64,000 bases of DNA, taken from positions 3,658,001 through 3,722,000 of the forward strand of contig NZ_QTUB01000001.1 of NCBI RefSeq assembly GCF_003386665.1. The letters are read 5' to 3'. Source of the DNA: Xenorhabdus cabanillasii (lineage in GTDB: Bacteria > Pseudomonadota > Gammaproteobacteria > Enterobacterales > Enterobacteriaceae). Made by a program: the position numbers and the translations under genes. Positions 18,260 to 28,012 of this stretch are shown here, piece by piece. Under the pieces are notes generated by a model. It worked only from the letters and a program-made list of their open reading frames with translations. It was not told the DNA's origin and ran no database searches. Positions within the stretch are counted from its first letter, which is position 1. Every line of letters starts with the position of its first letter.

Positions 18260-18562
18260 GTTAGCCAGGAACTGGCGGACGATTTAGCGCAAACAGGTGC
18301 CACTTTCATCACGAAAAAACGCCGTAACATGAAAGCGAAGGCGCAGGCAGAGTGGGACAGGATAATGTTATTAAAGCGTTTTCTCATTGAAACCATTAAT
18401 GGTCAGTTAAAAGAAATTTCTCAAATAGAGCATTCTCGCCACCGAAGTCTAACAGGATTTCTGTTGACCGTTTTAGGCGGTGTGATTGCCTACTGCCTAA
18501 AATGGAAGAAACCATCACTGAAAATTTTCTACTCAGAAGAAGATGTTCCAGTGATGGTTTAA
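18260..18562 (+). pseudogene. IS982-family transposase, C-terminal remnant
   Basis: About 100 codons of an IS982 transposase end: VSQELADDLAQTGATFITKK, KRFLIETINGQLKEISQIEH and a hydrophobic LLTVLGGVIAYCL tail. The frame has a stop directly upstream at 18257-18259 and lacks the N-terminal two thirds with two of three catalytic acids, so it is an inactive fragment. Confidence 0.8.
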
Positions 18563-18633
18563 ACAGAACTCGGGTTAATTATAACTATTTGTTTCAGACC
18601 AGTCTTTGTCGGTGAGCGTGGAAGTTTGAAAAG

Positions 18634-19380
18634 TCAGGCCACCAATTCCCGCGCCCGTTCCTCTATCCAATCAATAACTTCATCACTGGAAAATAAGTAG
18701 AAATGCTCTCCTGCAAAAACTTTTTGTGTCACAGGCATAGTGAATATTTCTCGCCATTGTGCCAACCAAAGGACAGGAACGTGCTCATCGTGATCCGCAC
18801 CAATCACACAGGCCTGACAGTTTATCGCCGGCTTCGGCAACCGGGATAAAGAAGCCAGCAGACGAAGATCACTTCGCATGGCGTCAACCACATATTTTCG
18901 CAATTCAGGGTGTGTGAGAACATCCTGAGGCGTCTCTTCAAATTCTTCCAGCAAGTCTATTATTTCCGCTTCTGATAATGTCTCATTTCGTAAATCATCG
19001 GGAGCGGACGTTCCCCGCGCAGAAAGTATAAGGCCCAATTTCTTTCCCGGTGCCTCACCTTTTAATCTTCGAGCTACATGGTAAGCAAGCTCTGCTCCCA
19101 GGCTATGGCCAAACAACAACAAAGGCTTGTCTTCTCCCAATTTCAATCGTTTGATCGAAGCAAGAAGGTCAGATATTACCGTTTCAGCATCCGTCTGAAA
19201 TGGCTGTAAGAAACGCGACCCCCTGCCTGCCAGTTCCATACAGTATGTTTCAATAAATCCAGATAGCTTCTGAGAAAGTTGCAAATAAGAGTAGCTGGAG
19301 CCACCAGCATGATGTAAAAACACAAGTTGAACTTTCGCTTCTGTTCTTTCGAACGCAGGGTATAGGATTGAATCAGTCAA
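18634..19380 (-). CDS. Type II thioesterase (RifR/GrsT type)
   Basis: 248 residues, the usual length of NRPS-associated external thioesterases. An alpha/beta hydrolase with LVFLHHAGGSSYSY (oxyanion region), the nucleophile elbow FGHSLGAELAYH, the acid in GADHDEHVP and the catalytic His in FAGEHFYLF. Such enzymes remove stalled or wrong acyl groups from carrier domains. It lies 11 bases downstream of, and in the same direction as, the Pro-activating NRPS gene, so the two form an operon. Confidence 0.92.
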   Translation of the reverse strand: MTDSILYPAFERTEAKVQLVFLHHAGGSSYSYLQLSQKLSGFIETYCMELAGRGSRFLQPFQTDAETVISDLLASIKRLKLGEDKPLLLFGHSLGAELAYHVARRLKGEAPGKKLGLILSARGTSAPDDLRNETLSEAEIIDLLEEFEETPQDVLTHPELRKYVVDAMRSDLRLLASLSRLPKPAINCQACVIGADHDEHVPVLWLAQWREIFTMPVTQKVFAGEHFYLFSSDEVIDWIEERARELVA

Positions 19381-19391
19381 AATTAAGGCCT

Positions 19392-22127
19392 TTAGTTAAT
19401 CTGGTTATTCGTTAAGTTCGTCAGAAAATAATCGGAATTACCGGTAATTGGGTTAATACGATCTATTTTTTTCTCCGGCGCACTTTCCAGAGCAGTAACG
19501 ATTTTCTGTAATATCGTTTGGAAAATGTCACTGACACGTTCAAGATTAATCCCCTGTTCAGCCTGTTTGTGGATCACAAAGTCTTCGCCGATATCTTCAA
19601 TACTGATGTAAATCGGGTGATCCGGGTGTTCCACAATACCAGCGCTACTGAAAAGCTCAGCACCAGCAGGTGTTACTGCTAATAATGGTTTTGCCGGAGA
19701 GATGTTACGTATTTCACTATGACAATAATTGAATAATGAAGTAAATAATGGTGCAGCTCCCGACAATTGTGATAATTGCTGTTGTAACGATTGCAAAGTC
19801 AGTGCCTGCGATATTTTCTGATGTTTAACCAACTGTGCCAGATTGTCTTGAACAAGCCAGAGGCACTCAAGCACAGGCAAATTATCCAGACGCATATAAA
19901 TGGGTATTATGTGGATAAATTGCTTTGCCCCATTTTTAGTATCGGCGCCTGCAAACATATGCTCCGATAAAACCGTGCCAAAAACAGCGTCATTACGTCC
20001 AACCAGACAACCCATTGTTTTGCCCCAGGCCAAATAAAAAATTGCAGCAACACTGACAGCATGTACTTTAGCTTGTTGGCGTATTTGATTATTTAAATTC
20101 TCCGGTAACAGTTGCCACGCTTGGGTTGTCACAGTATCAATGCCTAAATATGTTTCCACATCGAATGGAATTGAAGACGGTTTATCATCTTTTAACAAAG
20201 ATGCTGTCATTTCGGGGCATTCCATCCCACTGGAGTCGATATCTGTTGAGTTGTAAGCCTGCAAATAAACGGCTAATTCGGACAATACAGGATATTGATA
20301 CAGCATATGTGCTTCCACCATCAATCCGCGACGACGTAATTCCTGTACCATTTTTATAGCTGACAGTGAATTACCACCCAGATTGAAGAACTGAGCATGT
20401 CTGCTGACCTTTTTAACCCCGAACAATTCACTCCATACTTCAGCCAGTGTTTTTTCAATCCCCTCTTTTGCCGGAGCGGAATCCTGTTGTTTAAGCTTTC
20501 CAATAGCAATAACCGGAAAAGCCTTGCGGTCGAGTTTGCCGCTGGCAGATAAAGGAAAATGATTGACAATAACAATGGCTGCCGGTCGCATATAATCAGG
20601 AGCCACTCTTTTCATGAATTGCTGAATGCTCTCTTTCACACTACTCTGTGAATGATGCTGCAAAGCACGTTCTGAAATAATCACGAAAGCAATCAAACGA
20701 TTGTCTTCTGAACTTTCACTTTGCTCCCGCGCGGTTTGTATCAGCACAACAGCATCACGTACAGCCGGATGTTTCATCAACAGCACTTCAACTTCACCCA
20801 GTTCAACGCGATAACCCCGTACTTTGACCTGAAAATCCATCCGGCCAAGAATGTCCAGCAAACCGTCCTGCCGCCATTTCGCTAAATCACCGGTACGATA
20901 CATGCGTTTGGGAGGCGCACTATTGACCGCAATATTGACAAATTTAGCCGCGGTTTCTTCCGGGCGCTGGTGATAACCCTCAGCCAGTTGTGCTCCCGCA
21001 ATACACAGTTCACCCGGTGTTTCATCCTTAATAGCACAGTTATTGGTATCCAGCAGATGGATTTCAACATTATCAATCGGTGCGCCAATAGGAGGCAGAA
21101 CCGGCCATTCTTCTGCCTTGCCTTCCAGAGTGTAAGCTGTCACGACATGTGCTTCTGATGGGCCGTAGTGATTATGCAGGCGGCAATGGGGCAATGCCTG
21201 AAAAAATTGCCTGATAGCTGTGGTAATAACTAATTGTTCCCCCGCCGTGATCACATCAATAAGGCTCTCTGGATAACATTCCTGTGCAATCGCCGCCATT
21301 GCCAAACCATTTAATGCTACATAAGGCAAAAATATTCGTTCAATCTGCTGTTCTGCAATAAACGTAACCAGAGCCAATTGATCCAATCGTAAGTGATTGG
21401 AGATCAACACTAACTCACCACCGCTGGATAAAGTTGAAAATATTTCCTGAAATGAGACATCAAAGCTTAGTGGAGAAAATTGTAACGTTTTTTTACCGAA
21501 ATAATCGCCTTGCTGATGAATTTGCCAGACCAGCATATTCATCAACGACTGATGAGGCATACAAACCCCTTTAGGCTTTCCTGTCGAACCTGAGGTATAA
21601 ATTAAGTAAGCGAGATCTTGAGGAGTACAAGCTACCGTCAAGTTTTCTATGTCACAACTATCACTATTGCTATTTTCTTTTTTACTGTCGGAAAAATCAC
21701 ACTGAGCTAAATCAATACATGCGATAGTTTCAGGAAATGATAATTCAATATCTCCACGGGAAATAACGACTGAGACATTAGAATCGGTCAAAATGTAGGA
21801 TTGACGCTCAATAGGATAACTCAGATCAATCGGGACATAAGCAGCTCCGGCTTTTAAAACACCAATAACCGCAACAATCGTATCAATGCTACGTTCAAGA
21901 CAAATACCTATCGGAGAAATTTTTTCACCATCATGATGGTGATGCCGGCGGATATAATGGGCCAATCTGTTTGCTCTACGATTTAATTCATCATAAGACA
22001 ATGATTGCTCACCAAATCTTATGGCAATAACATCCGGTGTTTTCGCTACCTGCTGCTCAAATAGTTCATGCACACAACAAAATACGGAATGATTTGAATG
22101 ACGCTCTGACAATGATTCAACACGCAT
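19392..22127 (-). CDS. NRPS, A(Pro)-T-partial C
   Basis: Start placed at ATG 22127, which has AAGGAAG eight bases upstream; the open frame begins 12 codons earlier. 911 residues. A domain (about 20-535): YTSGSTGKPKG, NHYGPSE, YRTGDLAKW, SGKLDRKAFP; pocket residues D,V,Q,F,I,A,H,V,V in GrsA numbering match the known proline code (DVQxIAHVVK). T domain (about 555-625): FFNLGGNSLSAIK. From about residue 660 only the C-terminal subdomain of a condensation domain follows (VSVAAIFYLAWGK, AVFGTVLS); the N-terminal half with HHxxxDG is missing although the frame is intact. No TE domain; the type II thioesterase gene follows. It may be a remnant of a longer synthetase or use the half domain only for docking. 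Confidence 0.9.
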   Translation of the reverse strand: MRVESLSERHSNHSVFCCVHELFEQQVAKTPDVIAIRFGEQSLSYDELNRRANRLAHYIRRHHHHDGEKISPIGICLERSIDTIVAVIGVLKAGAAYVPIDLSYPIERQSYILTDSNVSVVISRGDIELSFPETIACIDLAQCDFSDSKKENSNSDSCDIENLTVACTPQDLAYLIYTSGSTGKPKGVCMPHQSLMNMLVWQIHQQGDYFGKKTLQFSPLSFDVSFQEIFSTLSSGGELVLISNHLRLDQLALVTFIAEQQIERIFLPYVALNGLAMAAIAQECYPESLIDVITAGEQLVITTAIRQFFQALPHCRLHNHYGPSEAHVVTAYTLEGKAEEWPVLPPIGAPIDNVEIHLLDTNNCAIKDETPGELCIAGAQLAEGYHQRPEETAAKFVNIAVNSAPPKRMYRTGDLAKWRQDGLLDILGRMDFQVKVRGYRVELGEVEVLLMKHPAVRDAVVLIQTAREQSESSEDNRLIAFVIISERALQHHSQSSVKESIQQFMKRVAPDYMRPAAIVIVNHFPLSASGKLDRKAFPVIAIGKLKQQDSAPAKEGIEKTLAEVWSELFGVKKVSRHAQFFNLGGNSLSAIKMVQELRRRGLMVEAHMLYQYPVLSELAVYLQAYNSTDIDSSGMECPEMTASLLKDDKPSSIPFDVETYLGIDTVTTQAWQLLPENLNNQIRQQAKVHAVSVAAIFYLAWGKTMGCLVGRNDAVFGTVLSEHMFAGADTKNGAKQFIHIIPIYMRLDNLPVLECLWLVQDNLAQLVKHQKISQALTLQSLQQQLSQLSGAAPLFTSLFNYCHSEIRNISPAKPLLAVTPAGAELFSSAGIVEHPDHPIYISIEDIGEDFVIHKQAEQGINLERVSDIFQTILQKIVTALESAPEKKIDRINPITGNSDYFLTNLTNNQIN

Positions 22128-22494
22128 AGTTATCTTCCTTTTATTCCATAAACTGACTATCATTCATGGTAATCAGCACATTATTCTGCGCAAATATCTG
22201 TCCTTCATTTTTTAGTTACCCCTTTGTTTATTGTAAATAGGTTAATTATGAATAGATTAGTTGTGAATAGAAATAAATTGCCTCCGGATAATATTAACAT
22301 TGATAAAACAGCTATAGATTAATAATATCGAAATAATCTTTCTATAATAGAAAATATTATTTTCATAACTCTTTTTTTCATCATCATTGTCAGACTGGCA
22401 TATGTTATTAGGCAAATATCACGCTATATAATAGGAATAATAGAAATAATGGAAACACGACTAAATGATGTATCCAAATATTAAGCAAATAAAA
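22128..22494. other. Intergenic region upstream of the Pro-NRPS
   Basis: About 370 very AT-rich bases separating two minus-strand units. It should hold the promoter of the NRPS-thioesterase pair. No gene or clear repeat seen. Confidence 0.4.
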
Positions 22495-22704
<210 letters not shown>

Positions 22705-22737
22705 TTATTCTTACCCTGCTATCACTTTATTATCGTC

Positions 22738-23187
22738 TTAGATGCCGTCAACGTCGGGCAGTGCCTGTTTTGACTGCTGCTGTTCATGCCACAGGCTGGT
22801 CAATCCGCGACGACCACACTCCAGAGCCCTGTCACGAAATTCAATAGTGTTCATCTCATCACGCATTATCATCATTTCAACAGCCAACTGCATATTAGTC
22901 CCCGTGATCACCTGCCAGTGCGGATAAACTAATTGTGGATGTGTTAAAGCCAACTGTGCAGCCTGACGGAAAGGAGAGCCGCCTAACAGATCCGTCAGGA
23001 AAACGCCTCCTTTCCCCAAGTCGCACACTTTGCTGGCTATGTACAACGCTTGATACAGTTGCTCTGTCGTCATTCCGTCAGGAAAATCAACGGCAATGCA
23101 TCCCGGCTGTTTACCAATGATCTGCTCTACCGCCTGTAGCAAGCCACTGGCAAACGTTCCGTGCCCGGTTATTACGATACCTAACAT
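22738..23187 (-). CDS. PTS mannose-family EIIA component
   Basis: 149 residues. IVITGHGTFASGLLQA places the phosphorylated His at residue 9, as in ManX/AgaF-type EIIA. It accepts phosphate from HPr and passes it to EIIB. Last complete gene of the EIIB-EIIC-EIID-EIIA set, nine bases after EIID. Gene order and the following aldolase remnant suggest N-acetylgalactosamine or galactosamine uptake (Aga type), but the sugar cannot be proved from sequence. Confidence 0.9.
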   Translation of the reverse strand: MLGIVITGHGTFASGLLQAVEQIIGKQPGCIAVDFPDGMTTEQLYQALYIASKVCDLGKGGVFLTDLLGGSPFRQAAQLALTHPQLVYPHWQVITGTNMQLAVEMMIMRDEMNTIEFRDRALECGRRGLTSLWHEQQQSKQALPDVDGI

Positions 23188-23196
23188 TTTTTCTCC

Positions 23197-24084
23197 TTAT
23201 AAAATTCCGATCAATTTACCAACAACCCCAAACACGGCTGTAATCCCTATCAGCTTCACTGGCGAAAAACCACGTTTCATTAACCAGTAAACCAGCAATG
23301 TGAAGGTCAGAGGGAGTAAGTTAGGCATCAGCTTATCGAGTACATCTGTTTGCAGTGCGACTTTTGCTTCCCCGGCTTTCATGACAAGAGGAGTCGAAAG
23401 ATGAACATAAGAAGCAACAAGAGCACCGATAACCGTCATACCAACAATTGACGCTGCATGAGAAATATTTTTCGTATGGATTTTCAGCATAGCTATGGCT
23501 TTAGTGCCGGTACGGTAACCGTAATGCGCCAAACCAAAACGCAAAGCAAAATGTACAATATTAAACATCAACAGAAACAGAATTGGCCCCAGGACACTGC
23601 CTTGCAGTGCTAATGATGCCCCGATACCCGCACAGATCGGTAATAAGGTCAGCCAGAACAGTGCATCACCGATCCCACCCAATGGCCCCATCAGAGCAAC
23701 TTTTACAGCACGGATGGTAGAAAGTTTTTCCTTACTGCGTTCCATCGCCAGTACTAAACCGGACAGAAAAGTGACATCAAATGGATGGACGTTAAGAAAT
23801 TCCATGTGCATTTTCATGGAATTTGCCAGATCATCGGGATTTTTATGCAGCTTACGCAGTGCCGGGATCAGTGTGTAGAGCCAGCCTCCCGCCTGCATGC
23901 GTTCATAGTTAAAAGAAGCCTGTAACAGCAGAGAACGCAGAGCCATAACATTGATATCGCGCTTTGTTAAATCTTCCGCCGGGGTCGTATCAACATAGTC
24001 ATCACGATCTACCGTACTGCTGTCTTGCTCTGTATTCGCACCGTTTTTTTCGGACGCTGTGTTATCCAATGTATTAAATGCCAT
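23197..24084 (-). CDS. PTS mannose-family EIID component
   Basis: Start at ATG 24084 behind GGAGGAG; 295 residues, although the frame extends further upstream into the EIIC gene. The N-terminal region carries the typical EIID start (LRSLLLQASFNYERMQAGGW) and a conserved membrane core (KVALMGPLGGIGDALFW), with further membrane helices towards the C-terminus (LLPLTFTLLVYWLMKRG). EIID with EIIC forms the membrane channel of the mannose-family PTS. The gene overlaps EIIC by 11 bases, so translation is coupled. Confidence 0.92.
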   Translation of the reverse strand: MAFNTLDNTASEKNGANTEQDSSTVDRDDYVDTTPAEDLTKRDINVMALRSLLLQASFNYERMQAGGWLYTLIPALRKLHKNPDDLANSMKMHMEFLNVHPFDVTFLSGLVLAMERSKEKLSTIRAVKVALMGPLGGIGDALFWLTLLPICAGIGASLALQGSVLGPILFLLMFNIVHFALRFGLAHYGYRTGTKAIAMLKIHTKNISHAASIVGMTVIGALVASYVHLSTPLVMKAGEAKVALQTDVLDKLMPNLLPLTFTLLVYWLMKRGFSPVKLIGITAVFGVVGKLIGIL

Positions 24085-24871
24085 CTTGCATCTCCTCCGG
24101 TGAATTTGACTGGGATGACGTACCCTGCGTATTACCATCGTCGTTACGGGTACGGTTAAAGAAATCAATTAATGCAATCGCAAATGCACCTAGCGCAATA
24201 GCAATAATAGGCAAATGCAGGAAAGTGACAGAAATAAAACCGAGGATGAAATAAGCCACATAGGTCTTTTTCATCATGACCTTCATCAACAGAGCAAAAC
24301 CGATAGCAGGCATCATGCCACCAGCAACAGAAAGACCATCAAGCAGCCATTGTGGTGCTTTCTGCACGATGACTCTGGCAGTATCTGCACCAAAATAAAT
24401 AGGTAAGAAAGAGACAATGAAATAGAAGCAGAACAGGATAATGACACCAAAATAGTTTACCCATTCAACCCCGCGCCAATTGAGCTTTCTGACCATTTGA
24501 TCGCATTTGTGCATCATCGGTGAGTAAATGGTAAACAGCAGTGTTATACACCCCTGAACAGCAATAGAGAAAGGAACTGCAATGCCAATCGCGACTTTGG
24601 GATCTGCCTGAGTGAGAATGGCAAAAGTTGTTCCGATAATCCCCCCTATAACAACATTGGGCGGTTGGGCACCCGCCAGCGGCACCATGCCCATCCAGAC
24701 AAGTTCTAATGAACCACCAACCAGTAAACCGGTCTGAATATCGCCTAAAATTAATCCGACCAACGGCCCGATAACAATCGGACGATGGATGTGTGTCAAT
24801 CCATTGAACAGATCAATCCCTGCAATCCCTGCCAATATTGAGATTAAAAGCGCTTCAATGAACATATTCAC
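24074..24871 (-). CDS. PTS mannose-family EIIC component
   Basis: 265 residues, strongly hydrophobic, with about eight membrane segments. GPLVGLILGDIQTGLLVGG and LVWMGMVPLAGAQPPN are characteristic of the EIIC subunits of the mannose/sorbose/galactosamine family. It forms the sugar channel with EIID. It lies 20 bases after EIIB and overlaps EIID by 11 bases. Confidence 0.92.
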   Translation of the reverse strand: MNMFIEALLISILAGIAGIDLFNGLTHIHRPIVIGPLVGLILGDIQTGLLVGGSLELVWMGMVPLAGAQPPNVVIGGIIGTTFAILTQADPKVAIGIAVPFSIAVQGCITLLFTIYSPMMHKCDQMVRKLNWRGVEWVNYFGVIILFCFYFIVSFLPIYFGADTARVIVQKAPQWLLDGLSVAGGMMPAIGFALLMKVMMKKTYVAYFILGFISVTFLHLPIIAIALGAFAIALIDFFNRTRNDDGNTQGTSSQSNSPEEMQDGI

Positions 24872-24891
24872 CTCCGTTATTTCAGAAGACG

Positions 24892-25374
24892 TTATTTCAG
24901 AAGACTAGCAATATTTTCACCTGCTTCGTCTGGCACCCGGCGGATTTCACAGGGAATGCCACGTTTTTCCAGTTCACGAAAGGCGTCAATATCACTTTTA
25001 TCAACAGAAACTGTTTTATGGATCTGAGTTTTTCCTTCTGAAAAATGCATGTTACCAACGTTCACAAATTTGATTGGTACATTGCCTTTTACAAGCGTCA
25101 GCACATCTTGTGGTGTTTTACAGACGATAAAGATTTTCTGGCGCTCCGCAGCTTTATGAATGACATCAATAGTTTTTTGCAGAGTGAAATAGCGGGTCTG
25201 AACACCATCAGACATCACCATATCCATAAGCGATTGCTGAACAGGATCATTTGCTGCTTCATCATTCGCTACTACAACAAGGTTGGCACCCAGTGAATTA
25301 GCCCAGGTAACACCAACCTGTCCATGGATCAAGCGGTTATCAATACGGGTCAATAGAATATTTGGGGTAGACAT
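24892..25374 (-). CDS. PTS mannose-family EIIB component
   Basis: 160 residues. TRIDNRLIHGQVGVTW contains the phosphorylated His (residue 15), as in AgaV/SorB-type EIIB proteins. It transfers phosphate from EIIA to the incoming sugar. First gene of the minus-strand PTS unit. The operon order EIIB-EIIC-EIID-EIIA is that of agaVWEF. Confidence 0.92.
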   Translation of the reverse strand: MSTPNILLTRIDNRLIHGQVGVTWANSLGANLVVVANDEAANDPVQQSLMDMVMSDGVQTRYFTLQKTIDVIHKAAERQKIFIVCKTPQDVLTLVKGNVPIKFVNVGNMHFSEGKTQIHKTVSVDKSDIDAFRELEKRGIPCEIRRVPDEAGENIASLLK

Positions 25375-25385
25375 TCTAACTCCTG

Positions 25386-25697
25386 TTACTTTTCTGATTC
25401 AGTGTAGGGATAAATTTGAACGCCTTTTACCACACGATTAACTTCACCTGTCGGGCATGGATTATCAGGAGACAGGCCGAGAATGCCTGATGTTCTGCCA
25501 GCCACCGGGATGAATAAGGAAAAAAGGGGGTCATAACACAGCTCCTTCTGTCTCTGTTTCACAGGCCTCAGCGTACAATACCCAGGGATTTGCGGAGCAA
25601 ACAGAGTAAATTCCAACCGACTCACCAGATTTATGGCAACGGATAAGCTGTAATAGCGATTGCATAATGTTTCATGTCTCCAATACCTTAAATACAT
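25386..25697 (-). other. Doubtful ORF or remnant upstream of the PTS genes
   Basis: 103-codon frame ending 11 bases before EIIB. The C-terminal half (LSPDNPCPTGEVNRVVKGVQ) looks protein-like, the N-terminal half does not, and I recognise no family. It may be the decayed end of a gene that once headed the PTS operon. Confidence 0.3.
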
Positions 25698-26099
25698 TGA
25701 GTTTTAGTGTCATTTTTTAAGCTCTGCCGTTGCTGGAATCTATGGAAAATAGGCAGAGTAAATAATAATAAGCAGGAAATGACGGGTAAAAATTATTAAG
25801 CATTGGTATTAATAACACCCAAGCATTACAACAAAGGAAATCCATCGAAACTGTGATCCTGATTAAAAGTTTATTTTTTTAATAAAACGCGAGTAAAGTA
25901 CTCTTGTTTCATTATTAAACAAAAGATAATTTTTTCCGATAACTTTCAGTCGGATGTTTATAAGTGTGATATCCGATGGATTAGAAAGCCTGTGATGATA
26001 TACAGAAAGATATTATTCTATTTATCGTAAGTAAGAATAAATCGTGGTGAGGAAAAAAATGATAAAGCTCATCTGTAAAGATGAAAAAAAGATATATGA
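25698..26099. other. Intergenic region upstream of the PTS unit
   Basis: About 400 AT-rich bases. It probably contains the promoter of the PTS operon. No operator or gene could be assigned. Confidence 0.35.
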
Positions 26100-26138
26100 G
26101 GCTGGGGAAATTATTACATTCTCATAAATTTCCCAGCC
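26100..26138 (-). terminator. Terminator of the alpha/beta hydrolase gene
   Basis: Inverted repeat GGCTGGGGAAATT / AATTTCCCAGCC (12 bp, one bulged G), 28 bases after the hydrolase stop on the minus strand; a T-rich stretch follows on that strand. Confidence 0.6.
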
Positions 26139-26166
26139 AACAATATTTTCAATTAACTAATCGATG

Positions 26167-27003
26167 TTACTGGAAATCACAAAGAAAATCAGACAATATC
26201 GGATTAAATCTGGCTGGTGTTTCCCAAAACGGTGCATGATCCACTCCGACCAAACTAAATACTTGATCTTGCCAAAGGTTTTGATAATTCAAACCTTCAA
26301 CATATTCGGCATTGATGAAAGGATCACCTGCCCCATTCACAATAGCCAAAGGTATTTTACTTGTTTCAGCCAATAACTTCTGATCTGTTGCCTGTGGGGA
26401 AGTAAAAGCTTCAAACATATACTGGCGTGACAAACCATCTGTTCTTGCTACTGCCTCAAGGATAAACGGCTCATGAGGAGCGTTAACGCCCACTGTTTGA
26501 TAGGCATAATTCTTCACATCTTCTTCAGTGAAATCAGCTTTCCCGGCAAGCCCCATATGCTCGCTTTGACGAAAACCAAGTGCGACATTTTCTTTACCCG
26601 CAGCCACAGGGGGTGTACCACAAATCATCAGCCCAATCATTTTGGGGTACAGTGCCAGCATTTCCAGCCCGATATGTCCCCCTAATGACCAACCAAAAAC
26701 AACCACTCTGTCAATTCCGAGGTTGTCCAGTACTTCAATAACGGTGCGGGCATAACCCGGCATTGAATATGTCTGACGTGGATCACTGGCATTAGAAGAT
26801 GCACCATGTCCCGGTAAATCCAGAGCTAAAACCCGATAATCCTTTTTAAAATATTCTATCTGATGGCGAAATATCTCTTTACTACTTGAATTACCATGTA
26901 TTAAAAGAACCGGGAGCCGATTACCGCCAGTATCTAATACTGAAATACAAGCATAACGGGTGGATATATCATAGTAGTGAATATCAGTGTGTGCAGCAGC
27001 CAT
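26167..27003 (-). CDS. Alpha/beta-fold hydrolase
   Basis: 278 residues. LLIHGNSSSKEIF is the oxyanion region, VVFGWSLGGHIGLE the nucleophile elbow (Ser), DPFIN near residue 225 a candidate acid, and VGVDHAPFW the catalytic His. Cytosolic, no signal peptide. It transcribes away from the TRAP remnant. The family covers esterases, C-C bond hydrolases and dioxygenase-like members; no substrate can be inferred. Confidence 0.85.
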   Translation of the reverse strand: MAAAHTDIHYYDISTRYACISVLDTGGNRLPVLLIHGNSSSKEIFRHQIEYFKKDYRVLALDLPGHGASSNASDPRQTYSMPGYARTVIEVLDNLGIDRVVVFGWSLGGHIGLEMLALYPKMIGLMICGTPPVAAGKENVALGFRQSEHMGLAGKADFTEEDVKNYAYQTVGVNAPHEPFILEAVARTDGLSRQYMFEAFTSPQATDQKLLAETSKIPLAIVNGAGDPFINAEYVEGLNYQNLWQDQVFSLVGVDHAPFWETPARFNPILSDFLCDFQ

Positions 27004-27382
27004 GATTTTATCTCTCCTGATGAGTGAATAGCAGAGTAATTTTTCTGCTAAAAATACAGTAACTTATTGCATTTTATCTTGATACCTTTATGTCTTACAT
27101 ACTAATGGCATGACACTACGGTATTTTTTGCCCCCTCTCAATTATTAACATTCACATACACCTGATTTTTTTTCTCAATGATTCTTAAATGAATAACAAC
27201 TTTATAAATTCATTATTATTATTTTTGAATTTACCAGATTGATTCTTTCAATAACTGCCGTGTTCCAATATGAAATATTTTTACTATGAAAAATAGTAAT
27301 TAACTATGGAATTAATTGTGCGGAATAAAGACGTGATGTTGTTCAAATTTCTACAATAATAAGTGAAGAAACGATTAATTTT
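27004..27382. other. Divergent intergenic region
   Basis: About 380 AT-rich bases between the minus-strand hydrolase and the plus-strand TRAP remnant. Promoters for both directions are expected; none assigned. Confidence 0.35.
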
Positions 27383-27925
27383 ATGATTGTGACATCTATC
27401 TCTATTCTCTATATTTCAGCGTCCATTGCTGTTCTTACCTTAATCACTCTGTCAACAGCATCAACCGCGATCATTGTCTTTATCCTGTTTGGTTCATTTT
27501 TGAGTGTCAGTGGCGCGACAGCACTGTTCAATGACTTAGCATTGGCAATCGCCGGACGTCGCCGTGGCGGGCCCGCACAAGTTGCGGTTATTTCTTCTGC
27601 CCTGACGAGTTCACTCAGTGGGAGAGCTGTCCGGCTGGCTTTACCCGGCTTTATCATCCCTCTTATTTTGGTATACAACCCCGCATTATTGATGCAAGGC
27701 AATGACTTGAATGTGCTGTCCATTCTTTACATGATAATGACGGCATTAATTGGTATTTATTCTCTTTCTATCGCAACCTCCAACTTCTGGATGATTAAGG
27801 CCCACTGGCTGGAAAGAGTCCTCTTCACTATTGCCGCTATTCTTTTAATCAAGCCGGGTATATGGACAGATTTAGTGGGTAATGCTGATTGTGTTATCAG
27901 GTGGTATTCATCTCCTGCGCTATAA
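27383..27925 (+). pseudogene. TRAP transporter fused permease (DctQM-type), deletion remnant
   Basis: 180 codons. The first part matches the middle of fused TRAP permeases (FNDLALAIAGRRRGGPAQVA followed by SSALTSSLSG). It then jumps to their C-terminus (ALPGFIIPLILVYNPALLMQ, LIKPGIWTDLVG). Full proteins have 600-850 residues; both the N-terminal third and a central stretch of roughly 200 residues are missing, the latter in frame at about 27622-27640. Not functional as a transporter. Confidence 0.75.
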
Positions 27926-28012
27926 ACAATACCGGACAGCATTACGGGGCAATAGCAGCAAGCATGACCTTGAAGCCAATTGAGAAAACACAATTAAAGA
28001 GGCAAAGTAAAA

